Counted from the first letter of the stretch, positions 40,213 to 48,799 are shown. The stretch is 64,000 nucleotides of DNA from CAMEON01 sp045531965 (GCA_045531965.1 JAZSFA010000143.1:1-64000), one strand, 5' to 3'. Translations and numbers: made by a program. Notes: generated by a model from the letters alone, not told the origin.

Positions 40213-41934
40213 TCAATTTTTCTTTTCAATAGCCGCCGGCTGTTCCAAAACACTCTTGAAGAAATCGGGGTCAAACTTGGCTTGTCTCCCGTAAGTGTAG
40301 AGACCGTTGACCTCCTGCTCTACATCGGTCAACTGGGTATAACAGAGACCGCCCATAGCAGGATGGAACAGGATCGCCTCGGTTAGCCCCTTGAAACGGT
40401 TCAGGAACTCATCCTCGGACATGGGTGCCACACCGTAGCCCCAACCGGCATCTTCCTTGGGAGCCCAGCGAATGCCGCCGTACTCAGACACAAAAGTAGG
40501 ATGTTCAGGCATCGACATCGAGGGACAGTGCCAATGAACGTCATACGTGCCGCCTTCGGCAAGAGGCGCTAACTTTTTGGCAAAGACCTCCGGATTCTGC
40601 TCGTAGTCATGGATATCCATGATGTCGGTCACACCCTTGATATGTACCCATCCTGAAGAATCAATATAGGCACGAGTATTGTCATACTGACGGGTGATGG
40701 TTGCCAGCAGACGGAAAAAGCGAGGGTTTTGGTTTGGTTGAGTCTCATTGAGAGGGCACCAACCGACAATGGCGGGATGGTTAAAGTCACGAGCCATAAT
40801 CTCGCACCATTCGGGGAGAAAATTTTCATAAGCTGTCTGACGAGAAATATCCAAGCCCCAGTTAGCATGCTCACCCCAGACAATGTAGCCCTTCACATCG
40901 CACCAATAAAGGAAGCGAGGCTCAAAGACCTTCTGGTGGAGACGTGCCCCATTGAAGCCCATAGCCATGGAGCGGTCGATATCGGCGATCAACTCTTCCT
41001 CGCAAGAAGCGGTGTAGATACCGTCGGGATAGAAGCCTTGATCCAGAATCAGACGTTGGAACACAGGCTTATGGTTGATGTACAGAATACCGTCGCGGGC
41101 TTCCACACGGCGCATGCCGAAATAAGAGATCACACGGTCCTCACCAAGGGTCAAGGTCAGGTCGTAGAGTCTTCCCTTCCCTGTCTCCCACAGATACAGC
41201 TCCTCCAGCGGGATCTCCAAGGTAGCCTTACCGCCGTGAACAACCGCTTCGCCATGCCCCTGCGCCACGCCGACAAAGGAGGCATCGGCAGACAAGGTCA
41301 TCCCCTCGCCGCCTACAACGTGTGCCTCGATGACCAGCTTCTGGCGATCGATATCAGGGTAATACTTGGTACTTGTGATATAATCCGTCGCCACGTTTTC
41401 CAGCCAAACGGTCTGCCAAATACCCGTGGTACGAGTATAAGAGCAACCTGCAGAGTGATAATGCACGCACTGTTTGCCCACGGGCTGATCTCCCGTACGG
41501 GTATGGTCGATGGCGCGGATGGTAATGGTGTTTTCTCCATCAGTCAACGCCTCGGTAATATCGAAGGAAAAAGCCACGTAACCGCCAACATGCTCACCAA
41601 TAAACTTGCCATTGACCCAAACGTGGGTGATATAGTCGCAAGCACCGATATGGAGAAGGGTACGTCTTCCACTCTGCCAGCCGTCGGGAAGCGTGACGCG
41701 CTTACGGTACCATACGCAATCGCAGAAATCCTTATCACCGATCCCGGACAGCTCACTTTCGCGGCAGAAGGGAACGATGATCTTCTCTGTGAATTCAGCG
41801 CTACCGGCGAAGCCTCTGGCTTCACCGCTTTCACCGCGGTCAGTCTGATATTCCCATTCGCCGTTCAGATTGATCCACTGATCTCTGACAAATTGAGGGC
41901 GGGGATATTCGGGGCGGGGGATGTTGTGACTCAT
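40213..41934 (-). CDS. Glycoside hydrolase family 2 enzyme, beta-glucuronidase/galactosidase-like
   Basis: A 573-residue GH2 enzyme without signal peptide. It has the sugar-binding jelly roll (RPQFVRDQWINLNGEWEY start), one immunoglobulin-like domain, and a TIM barrel. The acid/base residue is E397 in PLNETQ and the nucleophile is E484 in FVSEYGGI. The compact size resembles beta-glucuronidases and short GH2 beta-galactosidases more than LacZ; the exact sugar is open. AAAGAGG lies eight bases before the ATG at 41932-41934, and an ATG six codons upstream falls near this site and is less likely. A consensus promoter precedes it; it is a single-gene unit. Confidence 0.88.
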   Translation of the reverse strand: MSHNIPRPEYPRPQFVRDQWINLNGEWEYQTDRGESGEARGFAGSAEFTEKIIVPFCRESELSGIGDKDFCDCVWYRKRVTLPDGWQSGRRTLLHIGACDYITHVWVNGKFIGEHVGGYVAFSFDITEALTDGENTITIRAIDHTRTGDQPVGKQCVHYHSAGCSYTRTTGIWQTVWLENVATDYITSTKYYPDIDRQKLVIEAHVVGGEGMTLSADASFVGVAQGHGEAVVHGGKATLEIPLEELYLWETGKGRLYDLTLTLGEDRVISYFGMRRVEARDGILYINHKPVFQRLILDQGFYPDGIYTASCEEELIADIDRSMAMGFNGARLHQKVFEPRFLYWCDVKGYIVWGEHANWGLDISRQTAYENFLPEWCEIMARDFNHPAIVGWCPLNETQPNQNPRFFRLLATITRQYDNTRAYIDSSGWVHIKGVTDIMDIHDYEQNPEVFAKKLAPLAEGGTYDVHWHCPSMSMPEHPTFVSEYGGIRWAPKEDAGWGYGVAPMSEDEFLNRFKGLTEAILFHPAMGGLCYTQLTDVEQEVNGLYTYGRQAKFDPDFFKSVLEQPAAIEKKN

Positions 41935-41978
41935 AGTGATAACCTCTTTCATGAAATTTTTGGGAATGTGCTCACTAT

Positions 41979-42007
41979 ATTATACCTGTCCATGAAAGAT
42001 TTGTCAA
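41979..42007 (-). promoter_or_regulatory. Consensus promoter of the GH2 gene
   Basis: TTGACA, 17 bases, TATAAT on the minus strand, 45 bases before the start codon. Confidence 0.85.
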
Positions 42008-42027
42008 TAGGGAAAGCTTCAAAAAGA

Positions 42028-42996
42028 TCACATTATACCAAGCTCTCGTCCCCGACATTTTTCCTCCGCCAAAACAAACGCATGAGGCATCACGCAATTC
42101 CCTTTCCACACATAATACGTGCGGTGATAATAATCCCAACAGCAGGTATACAATGTAGCATGAGGCACACCCTCGGACGTTGTAACACAACCCCAAGGTG
42201 GAGCTACGGTTTGCAAAATACGAAAAACGTGAGTGACCGCCGCCGAATCGGACAGCTGTTCCCATCGAATCAAACGGCAAAGCGTAGCCGCTCGGGCAAA
42301 ACGAGCGGGGGATGTGTAATCTCCGGGCAGACCTACCAATCCTAAGCCCAAATCGAAAGTGTTGCCAAGAACTGTGCTATCACTTCGGCTCAACGCCGGG
42401 GTATGCGCCGAAAGGCCGTCATAACGGTGAAGATGCGCAACTTGATAAGGGTAAGGTGGATTGTTGGTCAACACACCACAAAGATCGTCATAAAGTTGTA
42501 GCCCCTCGGCAGTAGCTTCGATGATCATCCCCCCATCCCGACCGACAACATGCCAATGCAAGGGGGTGTTGGGGATCATTTGAGAAAAATGGATATCCAG
42601 AATCGTCTGCTGTTTCAATGCATTTCTGACATCTGCAACAGTGGCGCAAGTACCAAGCAAGTACGGCATCAATTCGAAAGGTGCAAGCCCCGTGGCATTG
42701 TCCGCCACGTCACAAGGAGCGCGGTACACCGCATTATGAGGAAAATGCAGTCCCGCCATGCACAGTCCTTTTTCATTCATGGCATCTGCATACAAAGGGA
42801 ATTCATCCGCCACAATCGCCATGCCGATCATGGCATAATGCTCACAAAGCGTTCCCATGCAGCGAAACGTCAAAGGATATTCCCGTGGAGTTATCGTCAC
42901 ACTTCCGTCAAAAGGAATATCCATATCCAGATTACGTCCGAACAAAAGGATCGACTGCTGTTCGCTCCCCAAACAAATCCCAACGCTTGTGCACAC
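42028..42996 (-). CDS. Choloylglycine hydrolase family protein (bile salt hydrolase / penicillin V acylase), GTG start
   Basis: A 322-residue Ntn-hydrolase. The open frame continues upstream to an ATG at 43050, but a GTG at 42994-42996, seven bases after GGAGG, gives a protein starting M-C-T-S, which places the nucleophile at Cys2 as the family requires. Conserved residues: C2, R21 and D24 in FGRNLD, N178 in LTNNP (N175 of the C. perfringens enzyme), and R232 in SPARF (R228). The Asn82 position reads H84 in AGLHFP, which is neither the Asn of bile salt hydrolases nor the Tyr of penicillin V acylases. The bulk of the sequence follows C. perfringens bile salt hydrolase (IPNTPLHW, LPGDYT). It lies 56 bp after pnuC and is translated from a hairpin-sequestered site. 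Confidence 0.85.
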   Translation of the reverse strand: MCTSVGICLGSEQQSILLFGRNLDMDIPFDGSVTITPREYPLTFRCMGTLCEHYAMIGMAIVADEFPLYADAMNEKGLCMAGLHFPHNAVYRAPCDVADNATGLAPFELMPYLLGTCATVADVRNALKQQTILDIHFSQMIPNTPLHWHVVGRDGGMIIEATAEGLQLYDDLCGVLTNNPPYPYQVAHLHRYDGLSAHTPALSRSDSTVLGNTFDLGLGLVGLPGDYTSPARFARAATLCRLIRWEQLSDSAAVTHVFRILQTVAPPWGCVTTSEGVPHATLYTCCWDYYHRTYYVWKGNCVMPHAFVLAEEKCRGRELGIM

Positions 42997-43002
42997 AAAA
43001 AC

Positions 43003-43044
43003 ACCTCCGCCACAATAGGTAGTAACCCTATCATGGTCGGAGGT
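43003..43044 (-). promoter_or_regulatory. Stem-loop that sequesters the bile salt hydrolase ribosome binding site
   Basis: On the minus strand ACCTCC, CCA and ATAGG pair with CCTAT, TGG and GGAGGT, with two small internal mismatches and a 7-base loop. GGAGGT is the ribosome binding site of the GTG start at 42996. GTTTTTG follows the stem, so it could also act as a terminator between pnuC and the hydrolase gene. Confidence 0.75.
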
Positions 43045-43052
43045 AGTCATTT

Positions 43053-43766
43053 TTATACGTATGGATAATCTTTCGTATCAGATTGCCGTTTCGCCATTTT
43101 GCGCCATTGCAGGAAGCCGTACAGGTCGTTGGCAAAAAATGCAATAAAGCAGATAACCACAGACAAATAAGAAAGATCTTTTGTCGCCGCCAAAATCCAA
43201 AGCGCAATGAGCACAAGATCATTGGCGGCATATGCCAGGGCAAAGAAAGGGCTTCGCTTTGCCGTCAAGTAAACGGCAGCAAAGCTGGTGGTAACCGAAA
43301 ACGTACTCAATTCAAGATGGGCGGTATGAAATCCGCGCAAAACAAAATAGAAAATCACAGTCACCAATACAGTCAGAAACGTCATCCACAGTACATCCCT
43401 TCTCTTCAAACGGGTGACCGCAACCTCGGCGCGATTGCCGCGGTAAGGATGCCGCAGCCAAGAAATCAAAGCAACTACGGCCATCGGCGCCGTCATTCCA
43501 AGATACGTCACCATTTCTCCATAATACGCGCAGGATAAGGAGATACCGCCATACAGCACGCTGAAAAGGATCATCAGAATCTGTCCTACAAAATGACCTT
43601 TGGCATTGAAGATCAAAGACGTGACTCCTATAAGGGAAGCTACCAGCGTCCAAATGTTTTCTCGGTCAAACGCAAAAAAAGCCCCTACCGTCAACAGGAC
43701 AGAACAAAACCACAATCCTCGTTCAACCGCAGAAAAATATGACCAAACTTTTTCGATATACTTCAT
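43053..43766 (-). CDS. PnuC-family vitamin/nucleoside transporter
   Basis: A 237-residue membrane protein with seven or eight helices and the family C-terminal FFANDLYGFLQWRKM. PnuC-type permeases are facilitated-diffusion carriers for nicotinamide riboside, and sister groups carry thiamine, riboflavin or deoxynucleosides; substrate is driven by a cytoplasmic kinase. I cannot tell which one applies. GAGGTG precedes the ATG at 43764-43766; a frame open 13 codons upstream is rejected because it overlaps the attenuator stem. The gene is led by an attenuator leader and followed by the bile salt hydrolase-family gene. Confidence 0.82.
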   Translation of the reverse strand: MKYIEKVWSYFSAVERGLWFCSVLLTVGAFFAFDRENIWTLVASLIGVTSLIFNAKGHFVGQILMILFSVLYGGISLSCAYYGEMVTYLGMTAPMAVVALISWLRHPYRGNRAEVAVTRLKRRDVLWMTFLTVLVTVIFYFVLRGFHTAHLELSTFSVTTSFAAVYLTAKRSPFFALAYAANDLVLIALWILAATKDLSYLSVVICFIAFFANDLYGFLQWRKMAKRQSDTKDYPYV

Positions 43767-43775
43767 AGACACCTC

Positions 43776-43857
43776 AAAAAAAGCATCCGAACGGCGTATC
43801 TTCAAAGACCTAACGATACGCCGAACGAATGCTTTGCATTCACTACCCGGTGGCAGT
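43776..43857 (-). promoter_or_regulatory. Attenuator leader of pnuC, candidate riboswitch
   Basis: The 108-base leader folds as ACTGCC-ACCG-GGTAGT (43842-43857), then GAATGC-AAA-GCATTC (43827-43841), then a long stem GCATTCGTTCGGCGTATC / GATACGCCGTTCGGATGC with a 13-base loop (43784-43832), directly followed by eight T on the minus strand. The second hairpin and the terminator share GCATTC (43827-43832), so they exclude each other, the usual logic of a transcriptional riboswitch or attenuator. I do not recognise the aptamer as any known class. Confidence 0.7.
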
Positions 43858-43880
43858 ATTGATTCAATTATGATATAGCG

Positions 43881-43909
43881 ATCATATCACAAACGAGGAG
43901 ACTTGTCAA
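43881..43909 (-). promoter_or_regulatory. Promoter of the pnuC operon
   Basis: TTGACA, 17 bases, TATGAT on the minus strand; predicted transcription start near 43874, 108 bases before the pnuC ATG. Confidence 0.8.
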
Positions 43910-43918
43910 GTCCCATCG

Positions 43919-46900
43919 TCAATTTTTCACTCGGAAGGTACGCGCCTCGCCGTTATCCATGGGAATAACAAAGGCGTAGGAGTAAGTACCGTCGCCATCG
44001 TAGAAGACCATATAGCCGTCATAGCCATTGACCGATGCCACATCGTAGGTCACCCACTGACCGTTGACCTTCTCCTCGATGACGGGCTTTTCCCAACTAT
44101 CGAAGCCGTAAACACGAACCACCATGTTGTTGTGACCGCCCGAGACGGTGAACTCAGCGGTGTTGTTCTCTGCCTTGATCTTAGGCATATAGGTGTCGGG
44201 GATGATCTCGCCTACAGTTGCCTCAGCCTTGAAGGGATCCAGGCAGGTGTCCTGTCTTACCTGCAGGACGTTGGAAATATCGGTATCAGCGGTCTCCTGG
44301 GAGCCCCAAGGGAGCAGGATCAGGTTGATGCTGATGGTATCTCCCGCCTTCAGGGTAACTTTTTCCAAATTGAGGGTCAGGGTGCCATTGTTAAGATTTC
44401 CTTCTCCGATATCGCGAAAAACGAGGTGATCGGTGTACTGCTCACCGCCAATGATGATGTCCCAATCCTTGATGATCACCGCCATGTTGACATAATCGGC
44501 GACCTCGGAGGAATAGGAGTAGGCGAAGAAGGGAGACTCCATGCCCAGCTTATGATATTCCGCACGCTTGCCGCGAAGCTCAGGCTCAGTGATTACAGGC
44601 TTGTTGTTTTCGTCCAAATACGACACCGTCTCGTAGGTCACAGCGCGACCATCCATGGAGAAAATGGAGAAATCTTCCTTGAAGTTCTCAATTTCGATAT
44701 CCTCAAGGACAGTCATACGGATCTCATAGTAGGTGCGATTCTCGTCGGTCTGGGGCATTTCCATATGACGGTAATCCACCTTGATCCTCTCGTCATCCGA
44801 AACGTAGGACATGAACACATCGGCATAAACGGGACCGTAGGCGTCCACGATATCGGTGGTGCTTTCAGAGTAGACCTCCTCACCCTCCGCGGTGATATAC
44901 TCAAGGAAATAGAGCCGTCCCGCGCTGGTGTGCTGGGGCTGACCTGCCCACAGAGGCGCGGACATGGCACGGAAGTCCGGCAGGGTCCAGCGATCCTTGC
45001 CGTATACGTAGTAGGGGGCGATGCAGTTGGTCTCGGTGGCACCCGTGGACAGATGATAGTAGGGGGCGATGAACTGGATGGAGGACACCTGCTTCAGGGG
45101 ATACTTGCCCCAGTTCTGATAGAGATGCAGGATGGAAAAATTTAAGGTCTCACCCGCCCTGACAGAGAGGGGGAAGTATGCCTCACCGTAGCTCATGTCG
45201 CCCTTGTCGTAGAGAGGCTCCTCGTTCTCACCTTTGAAGTTCTTGCAGACCTGAACAGCCATGGGAAGGAGCTGCTTGTTTTCATCCAGCACAACAGCAG
45301 ACTCCAGATTACCGTAGACGGTGTGACCGTAAACGTAGACGGTTCTGTCGTGATCATCGCCTTCTATCTGGGCGTTGATGGTGAAATGCTTGTCGGGGCG
45401 GTCATAATAGGCCTGGTTGAAGTCCATGCCCATGACGTCAAAGCCGTAGGCGCCGCGCAAAGGATCGTAGCCCAGATACTTGGCATTGTCGCCCTGCGTT
45501 GTGACGCTGACGTTTTCCAAGGGGTGTTGTTCTTCGTCGTGAGCGTCCAGAAGACCTGTGAAATCATGGGAGCTGTCGGTGTAGACGCGATGACCGAAGA
45601 TAAGCTTCTGTTCTTCATTGATGGAAGCAACAGCATCAATGCATTGGTCAATGACGTAAACGCCATCCTCCAAGGACACCGAGAGACTGCCGCTGTCCTG
45701 GTGGGTAGTCATGATGTAACCGAAAATACCGGCGCGGTCGATGTCAAAGCCCACGCAGGTGACACTTGCCCAGTCGATATTTTCCAGCGTGTCCCGATGC
45801 TCGCCGTTCTTGTCCACGATGACCATACCCTTGATGCGGGAAGCCTCGATCTCGGTCTTCATGCCGTAGGCGGTCAAATGGCTGATCTTGTCGGTGGCCA
45901 CCAGATTGACCACTTGGTTCAGCTTATCGGAATAGGTATGAAGGGTGCGGTCAACCGCCAAAGGAGGAACGGAAAGGTCATTGACGTGAACTGCTTTCAG
46001 CTCTGTGATTTCCACCCGCTCTCCTGCGGCGGCACCGCAGTCCAGACGGAGATGGCTGAGCAGACCGGTATAATCCTCCACGCCGTCAAAACGCACAACG
46101 TAGGTGAAAAATTCTTCTCCGGGATATACCGCGAAGGAGACCATCTGTGAACCGTCAATGCCATTCTTACTGCCGGCGGCAAAATAGATCTGGGCGCTGG
46201 TAGCTTCATCAGCTCGCATGGTAATCTGCAAAGCGTTATATTGGGTTGTGTTGACGTTCAACGCGCTAGCTAAGTGGATATAAGGATCGTTACCGCTGCT
46301 GACGGTATACGAAACGTGGTTATCATCGTATTCAATATGATCGATCTGATTGCCCGAGGGCTTTCTGATTTTGGAGAAAAGCTCGCAAGCCGCCACGGAC
46401 TCGTCTATCTCATAGTTTTGTCCAAAGTTGGTGTCGAGTACGTGGGTCTCATAGTAATAGGTACCGTAGCGGTAAAGGTTGACGCGACCATTCACGGAAG
46501 ATCCCGAGGCATAAAAAACATTTCCGTCATCCATCACGGTGTAAATATCCATGGTGTTACGGAGATAGGGTACCCCATTTTCATTCACAAGAGAGGAGAT
46601 CTGCTTGTTGCTCTTGCCCGTCAGATCTGCTATGATGGTCATGTTCAGATTGGTCATGGCAAAGCCCGTGCGGTTGCCGTTGATATAGCCTGCCTGCACG
46701 CCGTCCTGCATGGCGTGCGCGTATTCAACCGAGTCGGCAAAGGTTCCCGTCAAATCGTAATGAATACCGCCCTCCTCGGGATCGGTGGCCTTGCAGACGT
46801 AAGCCTCGTAGATGCCCACAGAGCCTTCGGACACTTTTGCATCAGCTTTAAATCTTTCCAACGCTGCAACCATGCCGTCCTCGGTATTTGCACCGATATA

Positions 46901-47347
46901 CAGCTTTTTGTCCGACACCAGGATATGATACCCATCCTTACCAACATCAAAAAAGCCTTCGGGATGTTCGCTGTTACGGTTAGTATAACCCAATACGATC
47001 TCACGCTCTGTCTTTTCAGTGGCAGTATCCACCGCTGTAGGCAAGGTCACGCCTGCGGAAGCAAAGAGGGATACCATTTGCTCTGCGGCATTCAGTTCCC
47101 ATGCGGCGGCATAGTCGGGAATAATGAGGGTATAGGCGGTCTGACCGTTCTCTGCCAGCAGAAGCTGATCTGTCTCCTCCGCAGGCTCGGTCCCTTGGGT
47201 CGTCTCGATGATCAGGTCGGAGGATTGCGTCTCCCCCTGGGTTTCATCGGGAACCTGCGGTGTAGGATTACAGGCAACCAGCTGTCCCGCGGTCATGACA
47301 GCCGCCAAAAGCAGGAGCAGACTCTTCTTTATGATGTTTTTACGCAT
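43919..47347 (-). CDS. Large lipoprotein with GH-associated N-terminal domain
   Basis: An 1142-residue exported lipoprotein with lipobox LVAC (C26) and an acidic Thr/Glu/Gln linker. The first domain (about 65-165) resembles the alpha-glucuronidase / GH20 domain-2 type: a WELNAAEQM helix followed by EREIVLGYTNRN and DGYHILVSDKKLYIGAN strands, often found ahead of a catalytic barrel. No barrel follows; the rest is beta-sandwich in character, with repeated aromatic strand patterns and many conserved Tyr and Trp. It probably binds or trims a glycan, but no catalytic pair can be assigned. It is monocistronic, with its own promoter and an upstream terminator of the trx operon. Confidence 0.75.
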   Translation of the reverse strand: MRKNIIKKSLLLLLAAVMTAGQLVACNPTPQVPDETQGETQSSDLIIETTQGTEPAEETDQLLLAENGQTAYTLIIPDYAAAWELNAAEQMVSLFASAGVTLPTAVDTATEKTEREIVLGYTNRNSEHPEGFFDVGKDGYHILVSDKKLYIGANTEDGMVAALERFKADAKVSEGSVGIYEAYVCKATDPEEGGIHYDLTGTFADSVEYAHAMQDGVQAGYINGNRTGFAMTNLNMTIIADLTGKSNKQISSLVNENGVPYLRNTMDIYTVMDDGNVFYASGSSVNGRVNLYRYGTYYYETHVLDTNFGQNYEIDESVAACELFSKIRKPSGNQIDHIEYDDNHVSYTVSSGNDPYIHLASALNVNTTQYNALQITMRADEATSAQIYFAAGSKNGIDGSQMVSFAVYPGEEFFTYVVRFDGVEDYTGLLSHLRLDCGAAAGERVEITELKAVHVNDLSVPPLAVDRTLHTYSDKLNQVVNLVATDKISHLTAYGMKTEIEASRIKGMVIVDKNGEHRDTLENIDWASVTCVGFDIDRAGIFGYIMTTHQDSGSLSVSLEDGVYVIDQCIDAVASINEEQKLIFGHRVYTDSSHDFTGLLDAHDEEQHPLENVSVTTQGDNAKYLGYDPLRGAYGFDVMGMDFNQAYYDRPDKHFTINAQIEGDDHDRTVYVYGHTVYGNLESAVVLDENKQLLPMAVQVCKNFKGENEEPLYDKGDMSYGEAYFPLSVRAGETLNFSILHLYQNWGKYPLKQVSSIQFIAPYYHLSTGATETNCIAPYYVYGKDRWTLPDFRAMSAPLWAGQPQHTSAGRLYFLEYITAEGEEVYSESTTDIVDAYGPVYADVFMSYVSDDERIKVDYRHMEMPQTDENRTYYEIRMTVLEDIEIENFKEDFSIFSMDGRAVTYETVSYLDENNKPVITEPELRGKRAEYHKLGMESPFFAYSYSSEVADYVNMAVIIKDWDIIIGGEQYTDHLVFRDIGEGNLNNGTLTLNLEKVTLKAGDTISINLILLPWGSQETADTDISNVLQVRQDTCLDPFKAEATVGEIIPDTYMPKIKAENNTAEFTVSGGHNNMVVRVYGFDSWEKPVIEEKVNGQWVTYDVASVNGYDGYMVFYDGDGTYSYAFVIPMDNGEARTFRVKN

Positions 47348-47382
47348 AGGTGAGTTCCTTTCTTGTCCTTGTAATTTTTTTC

Positions 47383-47411
47383 ATTATATCATATCACGTT
47401 TGATTTTTCAA
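47383..47411 (-). promoter_or_regulatory. Promoter of the 1142-residue lipoprotein gene
   Basis: TTGAAA, 17 bases, TATAAT on the minus strand, 36 bases before the start. Confidence 0.78.
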
Positions 47412-47425
47412 TAGGCAGAAATAAA

Positions 47426-47457
47426 AAAGGACGCGGAACGTAGGTTTCGCATCCTTT
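47426..47457 (-). terminator. Terminator of trxB
   Basis: AAAGGATGCGAAAC and GTTCCGCGTCCTTT pair with three mismatches, followed by TTTTTA on the minus strand. Confidence 0.8.
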
Positions 47458-47469
47458 CAAAGTGAGTAT

Positions 47470-48402
47470 TTATTGCGTTTTTGACAGATACGCCTCTGCC
47501 ATATGGGCGGCGACGGCACCGTCGGCGGCGGCGGTCACCACTTGGCGAAGCTCCTTGGTACGCACGTCCCCCGCGGCGTATACCCCGGGGATACCCGTCT
47601 CGGTGGTCTCGCCGCTGATGATGTAGCCGGACTCGTCCAGATCAAGCTGACCACGAAACAGGTCGGTGTTTGGAGCTTGTCCAACGCTGACGAACAGACC
47701 GTCCAAAGGAAGCTCCACCGTCTCACCCGTTTTGACCTGACGGAGCGTAACTCCCGTCAGCTTTTGATTACTGTGCAAAGAAGCCACGGTGGCATTCCAA
47801 AGAATTTGAATGTTGCCCGTGTTCTCCAAGGGCTCGTGATAGATTCTGGATGCTCGCAGGGTGTCTCTTCTGTGGATCAGATAGACCTTGGCGCATACGC
47901 GAGACAGAAACAGCGCGTCAGCCACCGCCGTATTGCCGCCGCCCACTACCGCCACGGTCTTGCCTCGGTACAGCATACCGTCGCAGGCGGCACAGTAGCC
48001 CACACCTCGTCCAATGAGTTCGGTCTCCCCCTCAATGCCTAAGTGCTTGTGGTCTGCCCCCGTAGCGATGATGACAGTTTTTGCATAAAAGTCTCCCGCA
48101 TCCGTTATGATGCGCTTAGGGATTGATTTCAAATCCACCGCCAAAACCTCAGTCTGCACTGTTTCGGCACCAAAACGCTCAGCACCCAGTTGCATTTGGT
48201 AGCCCAGAGTAAAGCCGTCGATGCCTTCATGGAAACCGGGATAATTGTCAATCACCGCGGTTTGAGTCATCTGTCCGCCTGCAGAAAATTTCTCCAGCAC
48301 GAGGGTGGAAAGCCCGCTGCGGACGGCGTACAAGGCGGCAGTATATCCCGCGGGACCGCCTCCGATAATGACGGTGTCGTAGATTTTTTTATTCTCAAAC
48401 AT
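47470..48402 (-). CDS. trxB: Thioredoxin reductase
   Basis: A 310-residue flavoprotein that reduces thioredoxin with NADPH. It has the FAD motif GGGPAGYT near the start, the redox pair in CAACDG (about residues 133-138), and the NADPH motif GGGNTAVADA. The C-terminal motif AAGDVRTKELRQVVTAAADG is normal. The frame begins with GTG and ATG codons that overlap the trxA stop, but GAGG lies seven bases before the ATG at 48400-48402, which starts MFENKKIY. trxA is just upstream, so both are co-transcribed. Confidence 0.95.
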   Translation of the reverse strand: MFENKKIYDTVIIGGGPAGYTAALYAVRSGLSTLVLEKFSAGGQMTQTAVIDNYPGFHEGIDGFTLGYQMQLGAERFGAETVQTEVLAVDLKSIPKRIITDAGDFYAKTVIIATGADHKHLGIEGETELIGRGVGYCAACDGMLYRGKTVAVVGGGNTAVADALFLSRVCAKVYLIHRRDTLRASRIYHEPLENTGNIQILWNATVASLHSNQKLTGVTLRQVKTGETVELPLDGLFVSVGQAPNTDLFRGQLDLDESGYIISGETTETGIPGVYAAGDVRTKELRQVVTAAADGAVAAHMAEAYLSKTQ

Positions 48403-48410
48403 GGTCATCC

Positions 48411-48722
48411 TCACGCCAGAAGCGCCAAAAGCTTTGCCTTTGGCTGCGCGCCTACGGTAGTGGACACCAGCTCGCCGTTCTTGAACACCAAGAGGGTGGG
48501 AATGCTCATGACACCGAAACGGGACGCCAAATCAGGCTCCTCATCCACGTCAATTTTGACGATTTTGTACTCGGGATGCTCGGCAGCAATCTCCTCCAAA
48601 AGGGGAGCTACCATGCGGCAAGGACCGCACCATGTAGCAAAGAAATCCACCAGTACGGGGACGTTGCTCTCCAAAACGATCTCGTTGAAATTCTGATTGG
48701 TTGCATGAATGACAGACATATG
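48411..48722 (-). CDS. trxA: Thioredoxin
   Basis: A 103-residue thioredoxin with the redox site WCGPCRM and the cis-proline loop SIPTLLVFKNGE. It is reduced by the TrxB encoded 8 bp downstream. GGAGG and AAAGCAT precede the ATG at 48720-48722; an upstream frame of 27 codons is rejected. A TATACT -10 sequence at 48762-48767 suggests its own promoter, with a weak -35 element. Confidence 0.96.
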   Translation of the reverse strand, partial: HMSVIHATNQNFNEIVLESNVPVLVDFFATWCGPCRMVAPLLEEIAAEHPEYKIVKIDVDEEPDLASRFGVMSIPTLLVFKNGELVSTTVGAQPKAKLLALLA

Positions 48723-48799
48723 CTTTCCTCCTTGATTGGATATTTTTATTTGCACATACGTAGTATAGCACGTTTTTTTTAGATTGTATGCGAACAAAG

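Noticed and set aside
36676..42345. Plus-strand frames over the secreted paralogues and the GH2 gene
   Set aside because: Antisense shadows of genes with signal peptides or catalytic motifs on the other strand.
43001..43050. ATG start of the bile salt hydrolase gene at 43050
   Set aside because: It would place the nucleophile Cys at position 20; the GTG at 42996 with GGAGG puts it at position 2 and matches the family.
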